A stretch of DNA of 64,000 nt from JALHOM01 sp964444225. GTDB lineage: Bacteria; Patescibacteriota; Saccharimonadia; Saccharimonadales; 2-12-FULL-41-12. Location: positions 8,206-72,205 of the forward strand of contig CAYUFM010000002.1 of the NCBI GenBank assembly GCA_964444225.1, given 5' to 3'. How positions within the stretch are numbered: the first letter of the stretch is position 1; each line of letters begins with the position of its first letter. This document shows positions 43,742 to 52,557 of the stretch, in pieces. A program made the translations under genes and the position numbers. The notes under the pieces are model-generated. The model ran no database searches. It was not told where the DNA came from and saw only the letters and a program-made list of their open reading frames with translations.

Positions 43742-44980
43742 TCAACGAAATCGTTTCAGTAGTCCGCCAATATTACCTAAAATAGATTCACTGACCATCT
43801 TTCCGACGGGACCTCTGCTCATATTCTGCTCAGCAAACAACATGTCTAAGTTCATAAGTCCAACAGCAGTTACATATTCGAGTCCTTTAACCTCCTCTAT
43901 TAGACCTTCGGCGTTCTGTAAAGTCCCAATCCTAGAAGCAAGCTGGAGTTTCTCCTTAGTGAATGATGATAGTCCAGGTATTTTGGCTGAACCGCCAACC
44001 AAAACAACACCTCCTGGCAACTTACGCGATTTGTGTATTTTTTTCAGCTCTTTGTCTACAAACTCAAGAATTTCCTCAACTCGAGCCTCGACAATCATAG
44101 CAACCTCACCACCATCAAATACATGGTTTATTCTCTCAAATTCTACACTTACTTTTCCTGATTTTGCGGAATCGGTAAGACCGGCGTGTTTCAGCTTTAC
44201 CAGCTCTGCTATTTCTAGATCTGTTTTTAAGCCTATTGCTAAGTCATTTGTTATATTTATTCCACCAAAAGGAATGACCGAGACATACTGTACTTCTCCG
44301 TCCTCGATAATTGCCATGTTAGTGGTGCTGGCTCCAATATCAAGTACTAATGTGCCTGCTTCTTTTTGCTTACGATTAAGCACAGCCTCGGCAGCAGCCA
44401 ACCCCGAGACAGTATGGTGGGAGGCCTGGATGTGAGATCTTTCTAAGACTGAGTCTAGACTTCTAATATTTGGGGAGGCAACAGTAACGATATGCGTATC
44501 TACCTCCAGCCTAACACCTTGCATGCCTATAGGATCTTTTATGCTATCGTGTCCATCCACTCTGTAGTTTTTAGGAAAAACCTGGATAATTTCACGGTTT
44601 GCGGGTATTTGCATGATTGTTGCTGCATCTTCTACTCGCAACTTGTCATCGAGTGTAATCTCTTTATTAGCTGTGCTTATTGCTATAACACCCTTAGAAT
44701 CAACACCTTGTATATGTGATCCGTTGATGTTTACAGTAGCGTTACGTATCGGAACACCCGAGATCCTCTCGGCTTCACTTGCAGCCTGATTAATAGCTGA
44801 CGCAACATCGTCAACATGAACGATAGTGCCTTTTCGCATACCCATATTAGGTGCTGAACCGTGAGCAACTACAGATATCTTTGGTTCTTCACTTGATAAA
44901 TCTAGACTGCCAACTACACATCTGATCATACTAGTACCAATATCTAGCCCAAAGAAGTAGCTAGGCGAGGAATTATTCAT
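43742..44980 (-). CDS. ftsA: Cell division protein FtsA
   Basis: A 412-aa actin-like ATPase that ties FtsZ to the membrane. The phosphate 1 motif is FGLDIGTSMIRCVVG near the N-terminus. The SHS2 (1C) domain region follows, then LVLDIGASTTNMAIIEDG (phosphate 2) and GGVVLVGGSAKIPGL (adenosine motif). The C-terminus ends with GNIGGLLKRFR, an amphipathic membrane-targeting helix. A TATAAT only 6 nt before the ATG predicts a leaderless mRNA covering ftsA and ftsZ. Confidence 0.96.
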   Translation of the reverse strand: MNNSSPSYFFGLDIGTSMIRCVVGSLDLSSEEPKISVVAHGSAPNMGMRKGTIVHVDDVASAINQAASEAERISGVPIRNATVNINGSHIQGVDSKGVIAISTANKEITLDDKLRVEDAATIMQIPANREIIQVFPKNYRVDGHDSIKDPIGMQGVRLEVDTHIVTVASPNIRSLDSVLERSHIQASHHTVSGLAAAEAVLNRKQKEAGTLVLDIGASTTNMAIIEDGEVQYVSVIPFGGINITNDLAIGLKTDLEIAELVKLKHAGLTDSAKSGKVSVEFERINHVFDGGEVAMIVEARVEEILEFVDKELKKIHKSRKLPGGVVLVGGSAKIPGLSSFTKEKLQLASRIGTLQNAEGLIEEVKGLEYVTAVGLMNLDMLFAEQNMSRGPVGKMVSESILGNIGGLLKRFR

Positions 44981-44986
44981 ACAAAG

Positions 44987-44992
44987 ATTATA
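44987..44992 (-). promoter_or_regulatory. -10 box of ftsA, predicted leaderless start
   Basis: Perfect TATAAT on the minus strand, 6 nt from the ftsA ATG, with no Shine-Dalgarno sequence. The first transcribed base should coincide with or nearly touch the A of ATG. Confidence 0.55.
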
Positions 44993-45030
44993 ACGCTAAT
45001 GCCAGCTAAGAGCTAGTCCTCTTAGACTTA

Positions 45031-45789
45031 CTAATTTGTAAGTATCTCAAAACCGTTGTCAGTAACTAATACTGTATGCTCAAAATGGGCAGATAATGAC
45101 CCATCGTTAGTTGCGACAGTCCATCCATCATTCTTTATATACACACTATGGCCACCTAGTGTTGCCATAGGCTCAATAGCCAAAGTCATCCCTGAAACCA
45201 GCTTTGGGCCTGTACCTTTTTTACCAAAATTTGGTATGTTTGGGTCCTCGTGTACTTCGTGCCCCACTCCATGACCAACAAGATCTCTCACAACACCGTA
45301 ATTCTTACTTTCCAAATAGTTTTGAATGGCAAACCCTATATCTCCTACTTGGCAGCCATTTTTTAACTGTCTTAGACCAATATTCAAGGATTTTTTTGTA
45401 TCGTCCAAAAAATCTTGCACCTTAGGATTGCCATCTCCACACACTACAGATACAGCCGCATCGGTTATCATGCCGTTATATGTAACGCCCAAGTCCAAGC
45501 TAACGATATCGCTATTTTTCAGCATCTTTTCTTTACTCGGTATACCATGCACTACTTCATCATTAACTGATATACAAATAACGCTTGGAAATGGAATTGG
45601 ATGCCCGTATCCTAAAAAAGCTGGGCTTCCACCCAATTTTTTTATCTCCTTTTCTGCAATATCAGCTAAATATTGAGTATTGATACCGGGAACAACTTCT
45701 TTAATAAGTTTTCTATGGACTGAGGCTAAAATCTTTCCAGACTTCCTCATATCTTCTATTTCTTGAACTGTTTTTATCCTGGTATACAT
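45031..45789 (-). CDS. map: Methionine aminopeptidase type I
   Basis: A 252-aa enzyme that removes the initiator Met from nascent proteins. Metal ligands fall in VSLDLGVTYNGMITDAAVSV (two Asp), GHGVGHEVHEDP (His), AIEPMATLG (Glu) and FEHTVLVT (Glu). Length fits type Ia without an N-terminal extension. It follows adk by 10 nt and completes a small operon rpsU-yqeY-adk-map. It works with the deformylase and formyltransferase encoded nearby. Confidence 0.97.
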   Translation of the reverse strand: MYTRIKTVQEIEDMRKSGKILASVHRKLIKEVVPGINTQYLADIAEKEIKKLGGSPAFLGYGHPIPFPSVICISVNDEVVHGIPSKEKMLKNSDIVSLDLGVTYNGMITDAAVSVVCGDGNPKVQDFLDDTKKSLNIGLRQLKNGCQVGDIGFAIQNYLESKNYGVVRDLVGHGVGHEVHEDPNIPNFGKKGTGPKLVSGMTLAIEPMATLGGHSVYIKNDGWTVATNDGSLSAHFEHTVLVTDNGFEILTN

Positions 45790-45799
45790 ATTCTTAAAA

Positions 45800-46333
45800 C
45801 TAAATAGCTAACTTAGAAAATACTTCTTCTTGGATTTCTTCTATAGTTCTCTCAGCATTGATTTCATGGACTTCTATGCCGTGCTGTTTCATCCAGTCAA
45901 TTATCGGAAGAGTTAGTTCTTCGTATTCCTGAAAACGTTTTTCTAGTGTTTCCCTGTTGTCATCCGACCTGCCCCGCCCTAAAAGTCTTTCTAAAACAAC
46001 TTCTTTAGAAGCATTTAGATAAACAACGTCAGATATATTTATTTTTCCGGACTTATGCTGTTCATATAACCATTTGGCTTGAGTTAGAGTGCGTGGAAAA
46101 CCATCTAAAATAGCTTTATTGTAATCATCAACTTCCTCAAAAAACCCCTTTAAAATATCTATAATTTCTTGATCATCTAAAAGTTTACCCTGCAACATTC
46201 CCTCTTTCCGTTCGGCTGTAATGTTTGCTCGTAAATATTCACCAGTTGAAAGCCACTGGTACTTTAGTTTTTTGGCCAACAAATTACCCTGAACGCTTTT
46301 TCCAGCACCCGCTACGCCCATAAAAACTATCAT
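45800..46333 (-). CDS. adk: Adenylate kinase, short form without LID domain
   Basis: A 177-aa nucleotide kinase. The P-loop is GVAGAGKSVQG at about 6-16. The AMP-binding piece is LSTGEYLRANI and the conserved ILDGFPRTLTQAKWL is at about 74-88. LGRGRSDDNRETLEKRFQ lies where the LID would be. Only a short loop replaces the usual 30-40-residue lid, so this is a short-form enzyme (full forms are about 215 aa). It catalyses AMP + ATP to 2 ADP, though UMP/CMP kinase activity is possible. It starts directly after the yqeY stop with no gap. Confidence 0.85.
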   Translation of the reverse strand: MIVFMGVAGAGKSVQGNLLAKKLKYQWLSTGEYLRANITAERKEGMLQGKLLDDQEIIDILKGFFEEVDDYNKAILDGFPRTLTQAKWLYEQHKSGKINISDVVYLNASKEVVLERLLGRGRSDDNRETLEKRFQEYEELTLPIIDWMKQHGIEVHEINAERTIEEIQEEVFSKLAI

Positions 46334-46789
46334 TTAGTTAGTAATCCTCTCTTTTACTAGCTTAGCGACAACAGACCCGTCTGCCAAAGCACCGGTTTTT
46401 GCTTTAACAGCACCGATAACCTGCCCCATTTGTTGCATAGATACAGACCCACCTAAACCAGATATAGTTTCTTCAACTATTTTGACTATGTCATCTTCCG
46501 ACATCATCTCTGGCAAGTACTTACTAATAATTCTACTTTCAGCCAGCTCTTTCTCTGCTCTTATGTTTTCATTGGCGTCAGAGTATGTTTTTGCTGTGTC
46601 GATTCTTTTTTTTGACTCTTTTTGCAACAAGCCAATAAGTATTTCATCATCCAGACCATTGTCTCTGGCTCCTGCAGAAATTTCAGCGTCCAAGATTACA
46701 CTTTTAATAGTGCGAAGAACAGAAGTTAGCTCCCTATCTCCGGCTAGCATTGCTTCTTTGAGATCGGTTTCAATTTTTTGTTTAATCAT
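46334..46789 (-). CDS. yqeY: GatB/YqeY domain protein
   Basis: A 151-aa YqeY homologue. The fold is a helical domain related to the tail of GatB, with LKEAMLAGDRELTSVLRTIKSVILDAE near the start and YLPEMMSEDDIVKIVEETI plus MGQVIGAVKAKTGALADGSVVAKLVKE toward the end. Its job is not settled; the family may bind tRNA. It lies 7 nt after rpsU, a very common pairing, and is followed at once by adk. Confidence 0.95.
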   Translation of the reverse strand: MIKQKIETDLKEAMLAGDRELTSVLRTIKSVILDAEISAGARDNGLDDEILIGLLQKESKKRIDTAKTYSDANENIRAEKELAESRIISKYLPEMMSEDDIVKIVEETISGLGGSVSMQQMGQVIGAVKAKTGALADGSVVAKLVKERITN

Positions 46790-46796
46790 CTATGTC

Positions 46797-47006
46797 TTAG
46801 GAGAGCTTAAGTTTCTTAACTTTGACCGCTTTGCGTTCACGCCTAACAATCGCTTTTTTGCGACGGTCTCTTTTACTTATAGGTTTTTCAAAACGTTGAG
46901 CTTGTTTAGCCTCGGCCAAAACGCCGGATTGTTGAACTTTGCGCGTAAAACGACGCAATAAATTTTCTGCAGATTCTTTAGAATCTTTTCTTGTTACTTG
47001 TATCAT
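46797..47006 (-). CDS. rpsU: 30S ribosomal protein S21
   Basis: A 69-aa basic S21 that sits near the anti-Shine-Dalgarno end of 16S rRNA. The block ESAENLLRRFTRKVQQSGVLAEAKQAQRFEKPISKRDRRK is typical, followed by a Lys/Arg tail. It is first in the order of rpsU-yqeY-adk-map. Confidence 0.95.
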   Translation of the reverse strand: MIQVTRKDSKESAENLLRRFTRKVQQSGVLAEAKQAQRFEKPISKRDRRKKAIVRRERKAVKVKKLKLS

Positions 47007-47049
47007 TAGATATATTATACTCCTTGGGGCACTTATTTACAAGTGTTAA

Positions 47050-47331
47050 CTACCGCTTTTTTTGTGTAGCACGCTGTGATTTAAGTACGATGCTTTGTAA
47101 TTCTTTAAATATAGGAAATTGTTTGTTTGTGTAATAGATTTTTGTATTAGCTTGCTTTTCTGACATCAGAAAACCAATCTTTTCTAGGCGCTTTAGTTCG
47201 CGCTGTATATTTCCAGCATCTTCTTTTATTAACTTTGCAAGCCCACGAACGTGAGTTTTAAAGTCGGGATACTTTGCATAAACAACGATAATTTTTCTAC
47301 GCACTCTTGATGTAATAAAAACGTCTAACAT
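47050..47331 (-). CDS. Winged-helix DNA-binding protein
   Basis: A 93-aa protein built as one winged-helix domain. The start (DVFITSRVRRKIIVVYAKYPDF) and the recognition segment (LAKLIKEDAGNIQRELKRLEKIGFL) match small MarR/ArsR-like regulators. The block TKIYYTNKQFPIFKELQSIV is shared with regulators that often sit beside nucleotidyltransferases. No such partner is next to it here. It is divergent from priA, 114 bp apart, and may control itself or priA. Confidence 0.75.
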   Translation of the reverse strand: MLDVFITSRVRRKIIVVYAKYPDFKTHVRGLAKLIKEDAGNIQRELKRLEKIGFLMSEKQANTKIYYTNKQFPIFKELQSIVLKSQRATQKKR

Positions 47332-47430
47332 TCCGCCTCTTTCCGATGTTGTTGTAACAACGCTTAGTATAGCGTCTGCTTTTTGTCATTTCAAGCAAAA
47401 AATAAAAAATACTAATCTTATTTTTAGAGT

Positions 47431-47436
47431 TATACT
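47431..47436 (+). promoter_or_regulatory. -10 box of priA, predicted leaderless start
   Basis: TATACT ends 9 nt before the priA ATG at 47446. The predicted leader is 2-3 nt and no ribosome binding site is present. Confidence 0.55.
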
Positions 47437-47445
47437 GTTAATACA

Positions 47446-49389
47446 ATGTTTTTTTACGAGATAGCCCCTGCCGACAGAAGCTATGGCGGCAAGCAATTGC
47501 TGACATATAGACATGAATCAAACCTAATCCCCGGGCAAATAGTTGTTGTTAAAATACGCAACAAAAGCATAAGTGGCTTTGTCACAAAAAAGGTTCCAAA
47601 GCCAAACTTCCCAACCAAACTAATTGAATTTATCTATGAAGGCTCTACCCTAAACCAGACTCAATTGAAGTTCTTTGCTTTAGTAAATGAATACTATCCA
47701 GGAACCTTGGGCGCAACAGCATCGATGTTTGTTCCTAATTTATTAAAAAAACATCAATCTAATGAAAAAAATAAACTAAAAAGTGTAGTAATTAAAAACA
47801 ACACTCTACCAAAACTTACTAATCAGCAAGAACTCATTTTTAAAAAAATCATTTCATCAAAAATAAGAACTCATATAGTCCATGGCGATACAGGTACTGG
47901 TAAAACTAGGTTATACTTAGAACTTGCAAAAGAAATGCATAAAAAAAATATGTCTTTCCTGATAATTACTCCCGAGATTAGCCTAACCCCCCAACTAGCT
48001 GAACAATTTAAGGATATTTTTAAAAAAGTTTTTGTTATCCACTCAGAACTGACAGTCAAAGAGAAGCGAGAAATTTGGGTTGAAATAAATGATACTACAG
48101 ATCCTATTGTAGTGATTGGTGCAAGATCATCGCTGTTTTCTCCGATAAACAACTTGGGCATGGTAGTTATTGATGAATTTCACGACCACGCCCTAAAACA
48201 AGACCAGAGTCCTAAATATCAAACCAATCGTTTAGCAGCTATTCTTAGTAAAATTTCTGACTGCAAGCTAGTACTGGGCTCAGCAACACCACCAGTTGAA
48301 GACTATTTTTATGCAACTAAAACGGGTTCTGAGGTACATAGGTTATCAGAAAAGCCAAATGGAGATCAAACAAAAAAGACCATAAAGGCAGTAAGACTTG
48401 GTAGCCCTTCAGAACGTACTAGCTATGATTTGATTAGCAAGAGCCTCCTTGCCTCCATAGAAGATAAACTAAATAGGGGCGAGCAAGTGCTTGTATTTTT
48501 AAACAAGCGAGGTAGCTCTAGGACAATTTTATGCGAAAGCTGTGGTTGGACTATCAGTTGTGACCGTTGTAATATTCCATACATTTATCATGCCGATAAG
48601 CACACACTGGTCTGCCACACCTGTAGTAAAAAAACAGGCGCTGTAAATAACTGTCCAAAATGTGGGTCTAAGGATATTATCTTTAAAAATCCAGGAACCA
48701 AAGCTATAGAGGCAAGTTTGTCTAAGGTTTTTCCTAAAGCAAAAATTGGCCGTTATGATAAAGACAACACTAAAGACGAGACATTTTCTAATAATTACGA
48801 AGATATTAAGTTGGGAAATATTGATATTTTGGTAGGCACTCAAATCTTGACTAAGGGTCACGATCTGCCAAAGCTAACATTAGTAGCTATACTTCTGGCT
48901 GAGGCAGGACTGCAATTTCCAGACTTCTCTGCGGAAGAATCCAACTTTCAGTTATTGCATCAAGTTATAGGTCGCGTTGGCAGAACACACCTAGACGGAG
49001 ACGTTCTAATTCAGACACTTAATGAGCCTAAGACAATAATAAAAAAGACTGAACACAAAATTAACAACTGGGAAGATTTTTACAGAAATGAGCTAAAAAA
49101 TCGTAAAAAATTTAAATATCCCCCATTCTGCTACATGCTAAAGATCGAGCTTTCTAAAAACTCACAAGACAAAGTCTTTAAACAATCAAGTAGACTTGTA
49201 GATAAGTTAATCGCCGAGTTTCCAAGCCTCGAGATAATAGGACCTAGTCCGGCACTTATCGAGAGAAAAAACGATCGATGGTATATGCATATAGTAGTTA
49301 AATCTGTGAAAAGGTCGGACCTGACAAATGTAATTTTCAGCCTACCAAGCGATTGTTCGTACGATCTAGACCCAATCAATCTGTTATAA
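47446..49389 (+). CDS. priA: Primosomal replication protein PriA (helicase)
   Basis: A 647-aa SF2 helicase that restarts stalled forks. The 3'-BD domain fills about 1-110. Walker A is GDTGTGKTRLY at about 148-158, and the box II is IDEFHDHAL in place of the usual DEEH. The zinc-binding region (about 365-415) has CESCGWTISCDRC, CHTCSKKTG and CPKCGSKD, with four pairs of cysteines. Motif V/VI regions include VGTQILTKGHDLP and QVIGRVGRTHLDGDV. It is somewhat short relative to the 730-aa E. coli protein. Followed by def after 9 bp. Confidence 0.95.
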   Translation: MFFYEIAPADRSYGGKQLLTYRHESNLIPGQIVVVKIRNKSISGFVTKKVPKPNFPTKLIEFIYEGSTLNQTQLKFFALVNEYYPGTLGATASMFVPNLLKKHQSNEKNKLKSVVIKNNTLPKLTNQQELIFKKIISSKIRTHIVHGDTGTGKTRLYLELAKEMHKKNMSFLIITPEISLTPQLAEQFKDIFKKVFVIHSELTVKEKREIWVEINDTTDPIVVIGARSSLFSPINNLGMVVIDEFHDHALKQDQSPKYQTNRLAAILSKISDCKLVLGSATPPVEDYFYATKTGSEVHRLSEKPNGDQTKKTIKAVRLGSPSERTSYDLISKSLLASIEDKLNRGEQVLVFLNKRGSSRTILCESCGWTISCDRCNIPYIYHADKHTLVCHTCSKKTGAVNNCPKCGSKDIIFKNPGTKAIEASLSKVFPKAKIGRYDKDNTKDETFSNNYEDIKLGNIDILVGTQILTKGHDLPKLTLVAILLAEAGLQFPDFSAEESNFQLLHQVIGRVGRTHLDGDVLIQTLNEPKTIIKKTEHKINNWEDFYRNELKNRKKFKYPPFCYMLKIELSKNSQDKVFKQSSRLVDKLIAEFPSLEIIGPSPALIERKNDRWYMHIVVKSVKRSDLTNVIFSLPSDCSYDLDPINLL

Positions 49390-49398
49390 TCCTTAGGT

Positions 49399-49971
49399 AT
49401 GAAAGTTTCTGACATTATTACACTGCCCAATACTGCTCTTCGAGATAAATCTAAAAAAATTAATATTATCGATGATGAGATAAAAAATCTTATAAAAGAA
49501 ATGCAAGAAGCCACTTTGGATTGGGAAGATTCAAGAGAGCATGAAGTAGGAGTTGCTTTAGCTGCAGTACAGGTAGACAAACTGTTGCGGCTAGTTGTTA
49601 TTCGGAATAATTTTGATGACAAAAACGACAGAACATTTCAAGTATTTATCAATCCAGAAATTACCAAGCTAGAAGGCGAGATAATCGAAGACTTTGAAGG
49701 ATGCCTAAGCATAAAAGATATCTACGGCAAAGTTCCTAGGTATTCTAAAGTAAGGGTTAAGGCTCTAAATATAAAGGGCCAAGAAATTAGAGTCAAAGCT
49801 GATGGATTTTTGGCCCGAGTATTTCAACATGAGATAGATCATACGAACGGCATTGTATTTATTGACCATATCAAAAATAAAAAAGATGCATTTTTTTTAC
49901 TTACACAAGAAGGAAAGTTGGATCCGCTAGATTATGAAAAAGAAATCAAACAAAATAGTATTCTTTGGTAG
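49399..49971 (+). CDS. def: Peptide deformylase
   Basis: A 190-aa metalloenzyme that removes the formyl group from nascent proteins. Motif 1 is GVALAAVQ (normally GxGLAAxQ) at about 52-59, motif 2 is EGCLS with the metal-binding Cys, and motif 3 is QHEIDH with two His and the catalytic Glu. Its 3' end overlaps the fmt start by 38 bp. This puts the enzymes that add and remove the formyl group in one transcription unit. Confidence 0.96.
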   Translation: MKVSDIITLPNTALRDKSKKINIIDDEIKNLIKEMQEATLDWEDSREHEVGVALAAVQVDKLLRLVVIRNNFDDKNDRTFQVFINPEITKLEGEIIEDFEGCLSIKDIYGKVPRYSKVRVKALNIKGQEIRVKADGFLARVFQHEIDHTNGIVFIDHIKNKKDAFFLLTQEGKLDPLDYEKEIKQNSILW

Positions 49972-50836
49972 TGGTCCTGTTGCCGCCAAATCATTGGGTC
50001 TACTTAAAGATTCTTTTCAAATTGAAGCAGTCATAACAAAAAGCTCAACAAAAAAACTAATGCAAGATGTTGTTTCAGAAACAACAGTATTTTGCGCAAA
50101 CTCCAAAAAAGAACTTGATAATCTAATAGATGAAGAGAATTTAAGTTCAAAAGTAGCAATCCTTATAGACTTTGGCATAATTGTCAGCCAAAGAGTTATT
50201 GAGTCATTTGCTCTCGGTATTATTAACAGTCACTTTAGCTTATTGCCGGAGCTACGTGGAGCTGACCCTATAACTTTTTCTTTACTTTCTGGTCAATCCA
50301 AAACAGGAGTTAGTTTAATGCTACTTTCTGCTGGAATGGACGAAGGATTAATCTTAGCTCAGTCAGATTATAAAATTAAAAAAACAACAGATTCTAGTAT
50401 ACTCACTGCAGATTTAATAGATCTAAGCGATGGACTACTAAAAGCTTGTTTATCTGAATATATGGATGGAAAAATAATTCCTATTGATCAGGTATCGGCT
50501 GCCGAGATGATGGGGCTATCCCCCATTCCAACTTACTCTAGAAAATTGACCAAAGAAGATGGCCTGATAGACTGGTCTAAGGACGCTGTTGAATTAGAGC
50601 GTGAGATAAGAGCTTATCGTGAGTGGCCGAAAAGCTACACTAACATCAAAGGGATAGATTTAATTATTAGACAGGCTGATGTAGTAAATGCATCTGGAAG
50701 TCCAGGAGAATACAGGTCTGATAAAAAAAGCCTGTTGATATTTTGCGGAAAGGAAGCGTTAGATATAAAAGTCCTGCAACCAGCCGGAAAAAAAGAAATG
50801 CCTGTATCGGCATTTCTTAATGGCCATAGTCTTTAG
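49934..50836 (+). CDS. fmt: Methionyl-tRNA formyltransferase
   Basis: A 300-aa enzyme that formylates initiator Met-tRNA. The N-terminal domain starts KIVFFGSGPVAAKSLGLL. The formyl-transfer block is NSHFSLLPELRGADPITFSLLSG, with the catalytic Asn/His arrangement and the LRGADPI loop, followed by GVSLMLLSAGMDEGLIL. The C-terminal domain has YSRKLTKEDGLIDWSKDA and REWPKSYTNIKG. The start ATG lies inside def in another frame (38-bp overlap). The last 50 bases also carry, on the other strand, a terminator for the facing gene. Confidence 0.93.
   Translation: MKKKSNKIVFFGSGPVAAKSLGLLKDSFQIEAVITKSSTKKLMQDVVSETTVFCANSKKELDNLIDEENLSSKVAILIDFGIIVSQRVIESFALGIINSHFSLLPELRGADPITFSLLSGQSKTGVSLMLLSAGMDEGLILAQSDYKIKKTTDSSILTADLIDLSDGLLKACLSEYMDGKIIPIDQVSAAEMMGLSPIPTYSRKLTKEDGLIDWSKDAVELEREIRAYREWPKSYTNIKGIDLIIRQADVVNASGSPGEYRSDKKSLLIFCGKEALDIKVLQPAGKKEMPVSAFLNGHSL
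50788..50818 (-). terminator. Intrinsic terminator of the DUF5663-like gene, inside fmt
   Basis: On the minus strand AAGAAATGCC-loop-GGCATTTCTT makes a perfect 10-bp stem followed by a run of seven T. It sits about 22 nt past the stop of the minus-strand gene at 50841. It lies within the fmt coding region, which it reads through as KKKEMPVSAFL codons. Confidence 0.85.
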
Positions 50837-50840
50837 CCTG

Positions 50841-51158
50841 CTATTGTTGTTCGGAGGCAGCTAAGATTTGAGGGGCCGCTTCTTTAATTTCAGCTTTTAG
50901 TTTGTTCAGCTCATCAGCAACAACTTGCTTGTAGTTAGGGAAATTTGTTTCTAACCACTTTAGCGCGCCAGCGTCGTCTTGAGCATTCATTAATGCCTCG
51001 AATTCATTGAGCTGTTCTTCACTCATACCACTTGCAAGTTTCATACCTACCCGCATTTCCAAAGTCTCATATATATGAGTCTTCATCTTCTCTTTTTCAT
51101 CTTGAGGTAACGCCGAGAGGCCTAAACTAGCTAAAAAATTATCGTCTATTTGATGCAT
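50841..51158 (-). CDS. DUF5663-like small helical protein
   Basis: A 105-aa acidic, all-helical protein. LGLSALPQDEKEKMKTHIYETLEMRVGMKLASGM (about 12-45) matches a small domain frequent in CPR genomes that I know as DUF5663. Its function is unknown. A second helical part (EEQLNEFEALMNAQDDAGALKWLETNFPNYKQVV) follows. No membrane segment is seen. The neighbouring fmt gene is convergent with a 4-bp gap. Confidence 0.7.
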   Translation of the reverse strand: MHQIDDNFLASLGLSALPQDEKEKMKTHIYETLEMRVGMKLASGMSEEQLNEFEALMNAQDDAGALKWLETNFPNYKQVVADELNKLKAEIKEAAPQILAASEQQ

Positions 51159-51279
51159 TATTCAACCCTTATTAATTATCTTAGCTATATTGTAGCAAAA
51201 ATTAGTTTATTTTGATGTTTTAACAACTTGTATAGAATCATTAAATGTAAGTTTTTCTGTTAGTAAAGTGTTTTTTAGG

Positions 51280-52545
51280 CTACCTTGCTGTATAAACAAC
51301 TATAAATATGGCAAGAATAATCAGTGCCATACCCACACCTGTTTCAATGGAGCGTTTATAATCTGTGGCTCCCAATATTTTAGCTTGATTAGTTGTAGGG
51401 TGCTTATCTGTAGATTCACGCCTTGCTACATTTTGGGATTGATCAATATTAGTCATAAAAGACGCCTGCATTGAAGCAAACCTGTTTTTATTTCTGTCCT
51501 TCTTGCTAGAATCTGCTTTCGTTTCAAACTTGTTTTTTTGGTCGGCTTCATGTGTATCGATAGAAGATTCAGATGCAAACTCATTTTTAATATTCCTCTG
51601 CTTACTGTCTTTTTCTATTGAAGACTGGTAAAAAACTTGCTTGCTTGTTTCTGCGCTCTTATGCTTTGTAGTTTTCTCCGCAAGAGTAGCCCCTACTAGT
51701 TGTTCGTCGTTTTTCTTGCCTGCTTCATGCACATAACTTGACCGTTTGAGGATTGAAGCCAGAGACTCCGGTTCCTTTTCGCGCTTAGGTACTTTCACAT
51801 CCTCAATCTTTGCATTTAGTTCTTTGGACTGTTTTTTTATTGAGCGTTCCAGTTTTTTATCTCTCCTTCTACTAAGAAATTCAGCACCAAGAAAAGCAAT
51901 AATTGCTCCAACTGGCTTGTGCTTTTCTACAACTCTTTCTGGCTTTGCTGTCGACTGAGGCATATAGGCCTCACTGAATATTGGGGGCGCATATATAGGA
52001 GGTATTACATCGCCATAACGATCAATTGATTGTTGCTGTAGTTCTACTGGAATTAATTGATCAACCTCTTCTTGAGTACTGGCTAGGGTCTCTTGAATAG
52101 GGAATCTTTGAATTTTTTGGTTAAGTTCTATTTCCTGAACCACAGGCTCTGTGTCTATCAATGGTTCTGGTTGAACTTCCGGGATATCGGCTAGAGTATT
52201 AACCCCAGCAGCTTCACTAAATGCCTCCGGCGTATTAATATCACTAAATATTTCATCGTGATCATTAATTTTTTCAACCACGTTGGTTTCTGTTTGCCTT
52301 GCGCCTTCTTCTATAGTCTTAGGGAAGACGGTTTTTAAAAGCTGGGTAAATTTTTTTTGTTTTTTTGAATTTTTTAAGGTTTCTTCGTCGTCTTCATCTT
52401 CTTCTGATTCTTCTTTTTTATCAAAAAGAGTATATTCTGGGATAATACTACGAAAACTAAATGGCTTTGGATTAGAGCGTTTAAGAATAGAATCTAAACT
52501 ATCATCCTCAGGTTCAGATAGGGTGGGAAACCTGTCTTTATCCAT
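51280..52545 (-). CDS. Charged low-complexity protein with C-terminal membrane anchor
   Basis: I do not recognise this 421-aa protein. It is mostly polar and probably disordered: an acidic patch (EESEEDEDDEE, about 46-56), a proline-rich middle, and a Lys/Arg-rich region (about 225-260, DKKLERSIKKQSKELNAK). One hydrophobic helix lies at the very end (about 400-419, VGMALIILAIFIVVYTAR). Such a tail-anchored layout would put the bulk of the protein in the cytosol. It begins 12 bp after infB on the same strand, so it is probably co-transcribed with translation genes. There are 121 bp without a gene on its downstream side. Confidence 0.6.
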   Translation of the reverse strand: MDKDRFPTLSEPEDDSLDSILKRSNPKPFSFRSIIPEYTLFDKKEESEEDEDDEETLKNSKKQKKFTQLLKTVFPKTIEEGARQTETNVVEKINDHDEIFSDINTPEAFSEAAGVNTLADIPEVQPEPLIDTEPVVQEIELNQKIQRFPIQETLASTQEEVDQLIPVELQQQSIDRYGDVIPPIYAPPIFSEAYMPQSTAKPERVVEKHKPVGAIIAFLGAEFLSRRRDKKLERSIKKQSKELNAKIEDVKVPKREKEPESLASILKRSSYVHEAGKKNDEQLVGATLAEKTTKHKSAETSKQVFYQSSIEKDSKQRNIKNEFASESSIDTHEADQKNKFETKADSSKKDRNKNRFASMQASFMTNIDQSQNVARRESTDKHPTTNQAKILGATDYKRSIETGVGMALIILAIFIVVYTAR

Positions 52546-52557
52546 AACTACGCTTTC

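Noticed and set aside
43842..44435. 197-codon plus-strand frame opposite ftsA
   Set aside because: Antisense shadow of a conserved gene, no recognisable domain.
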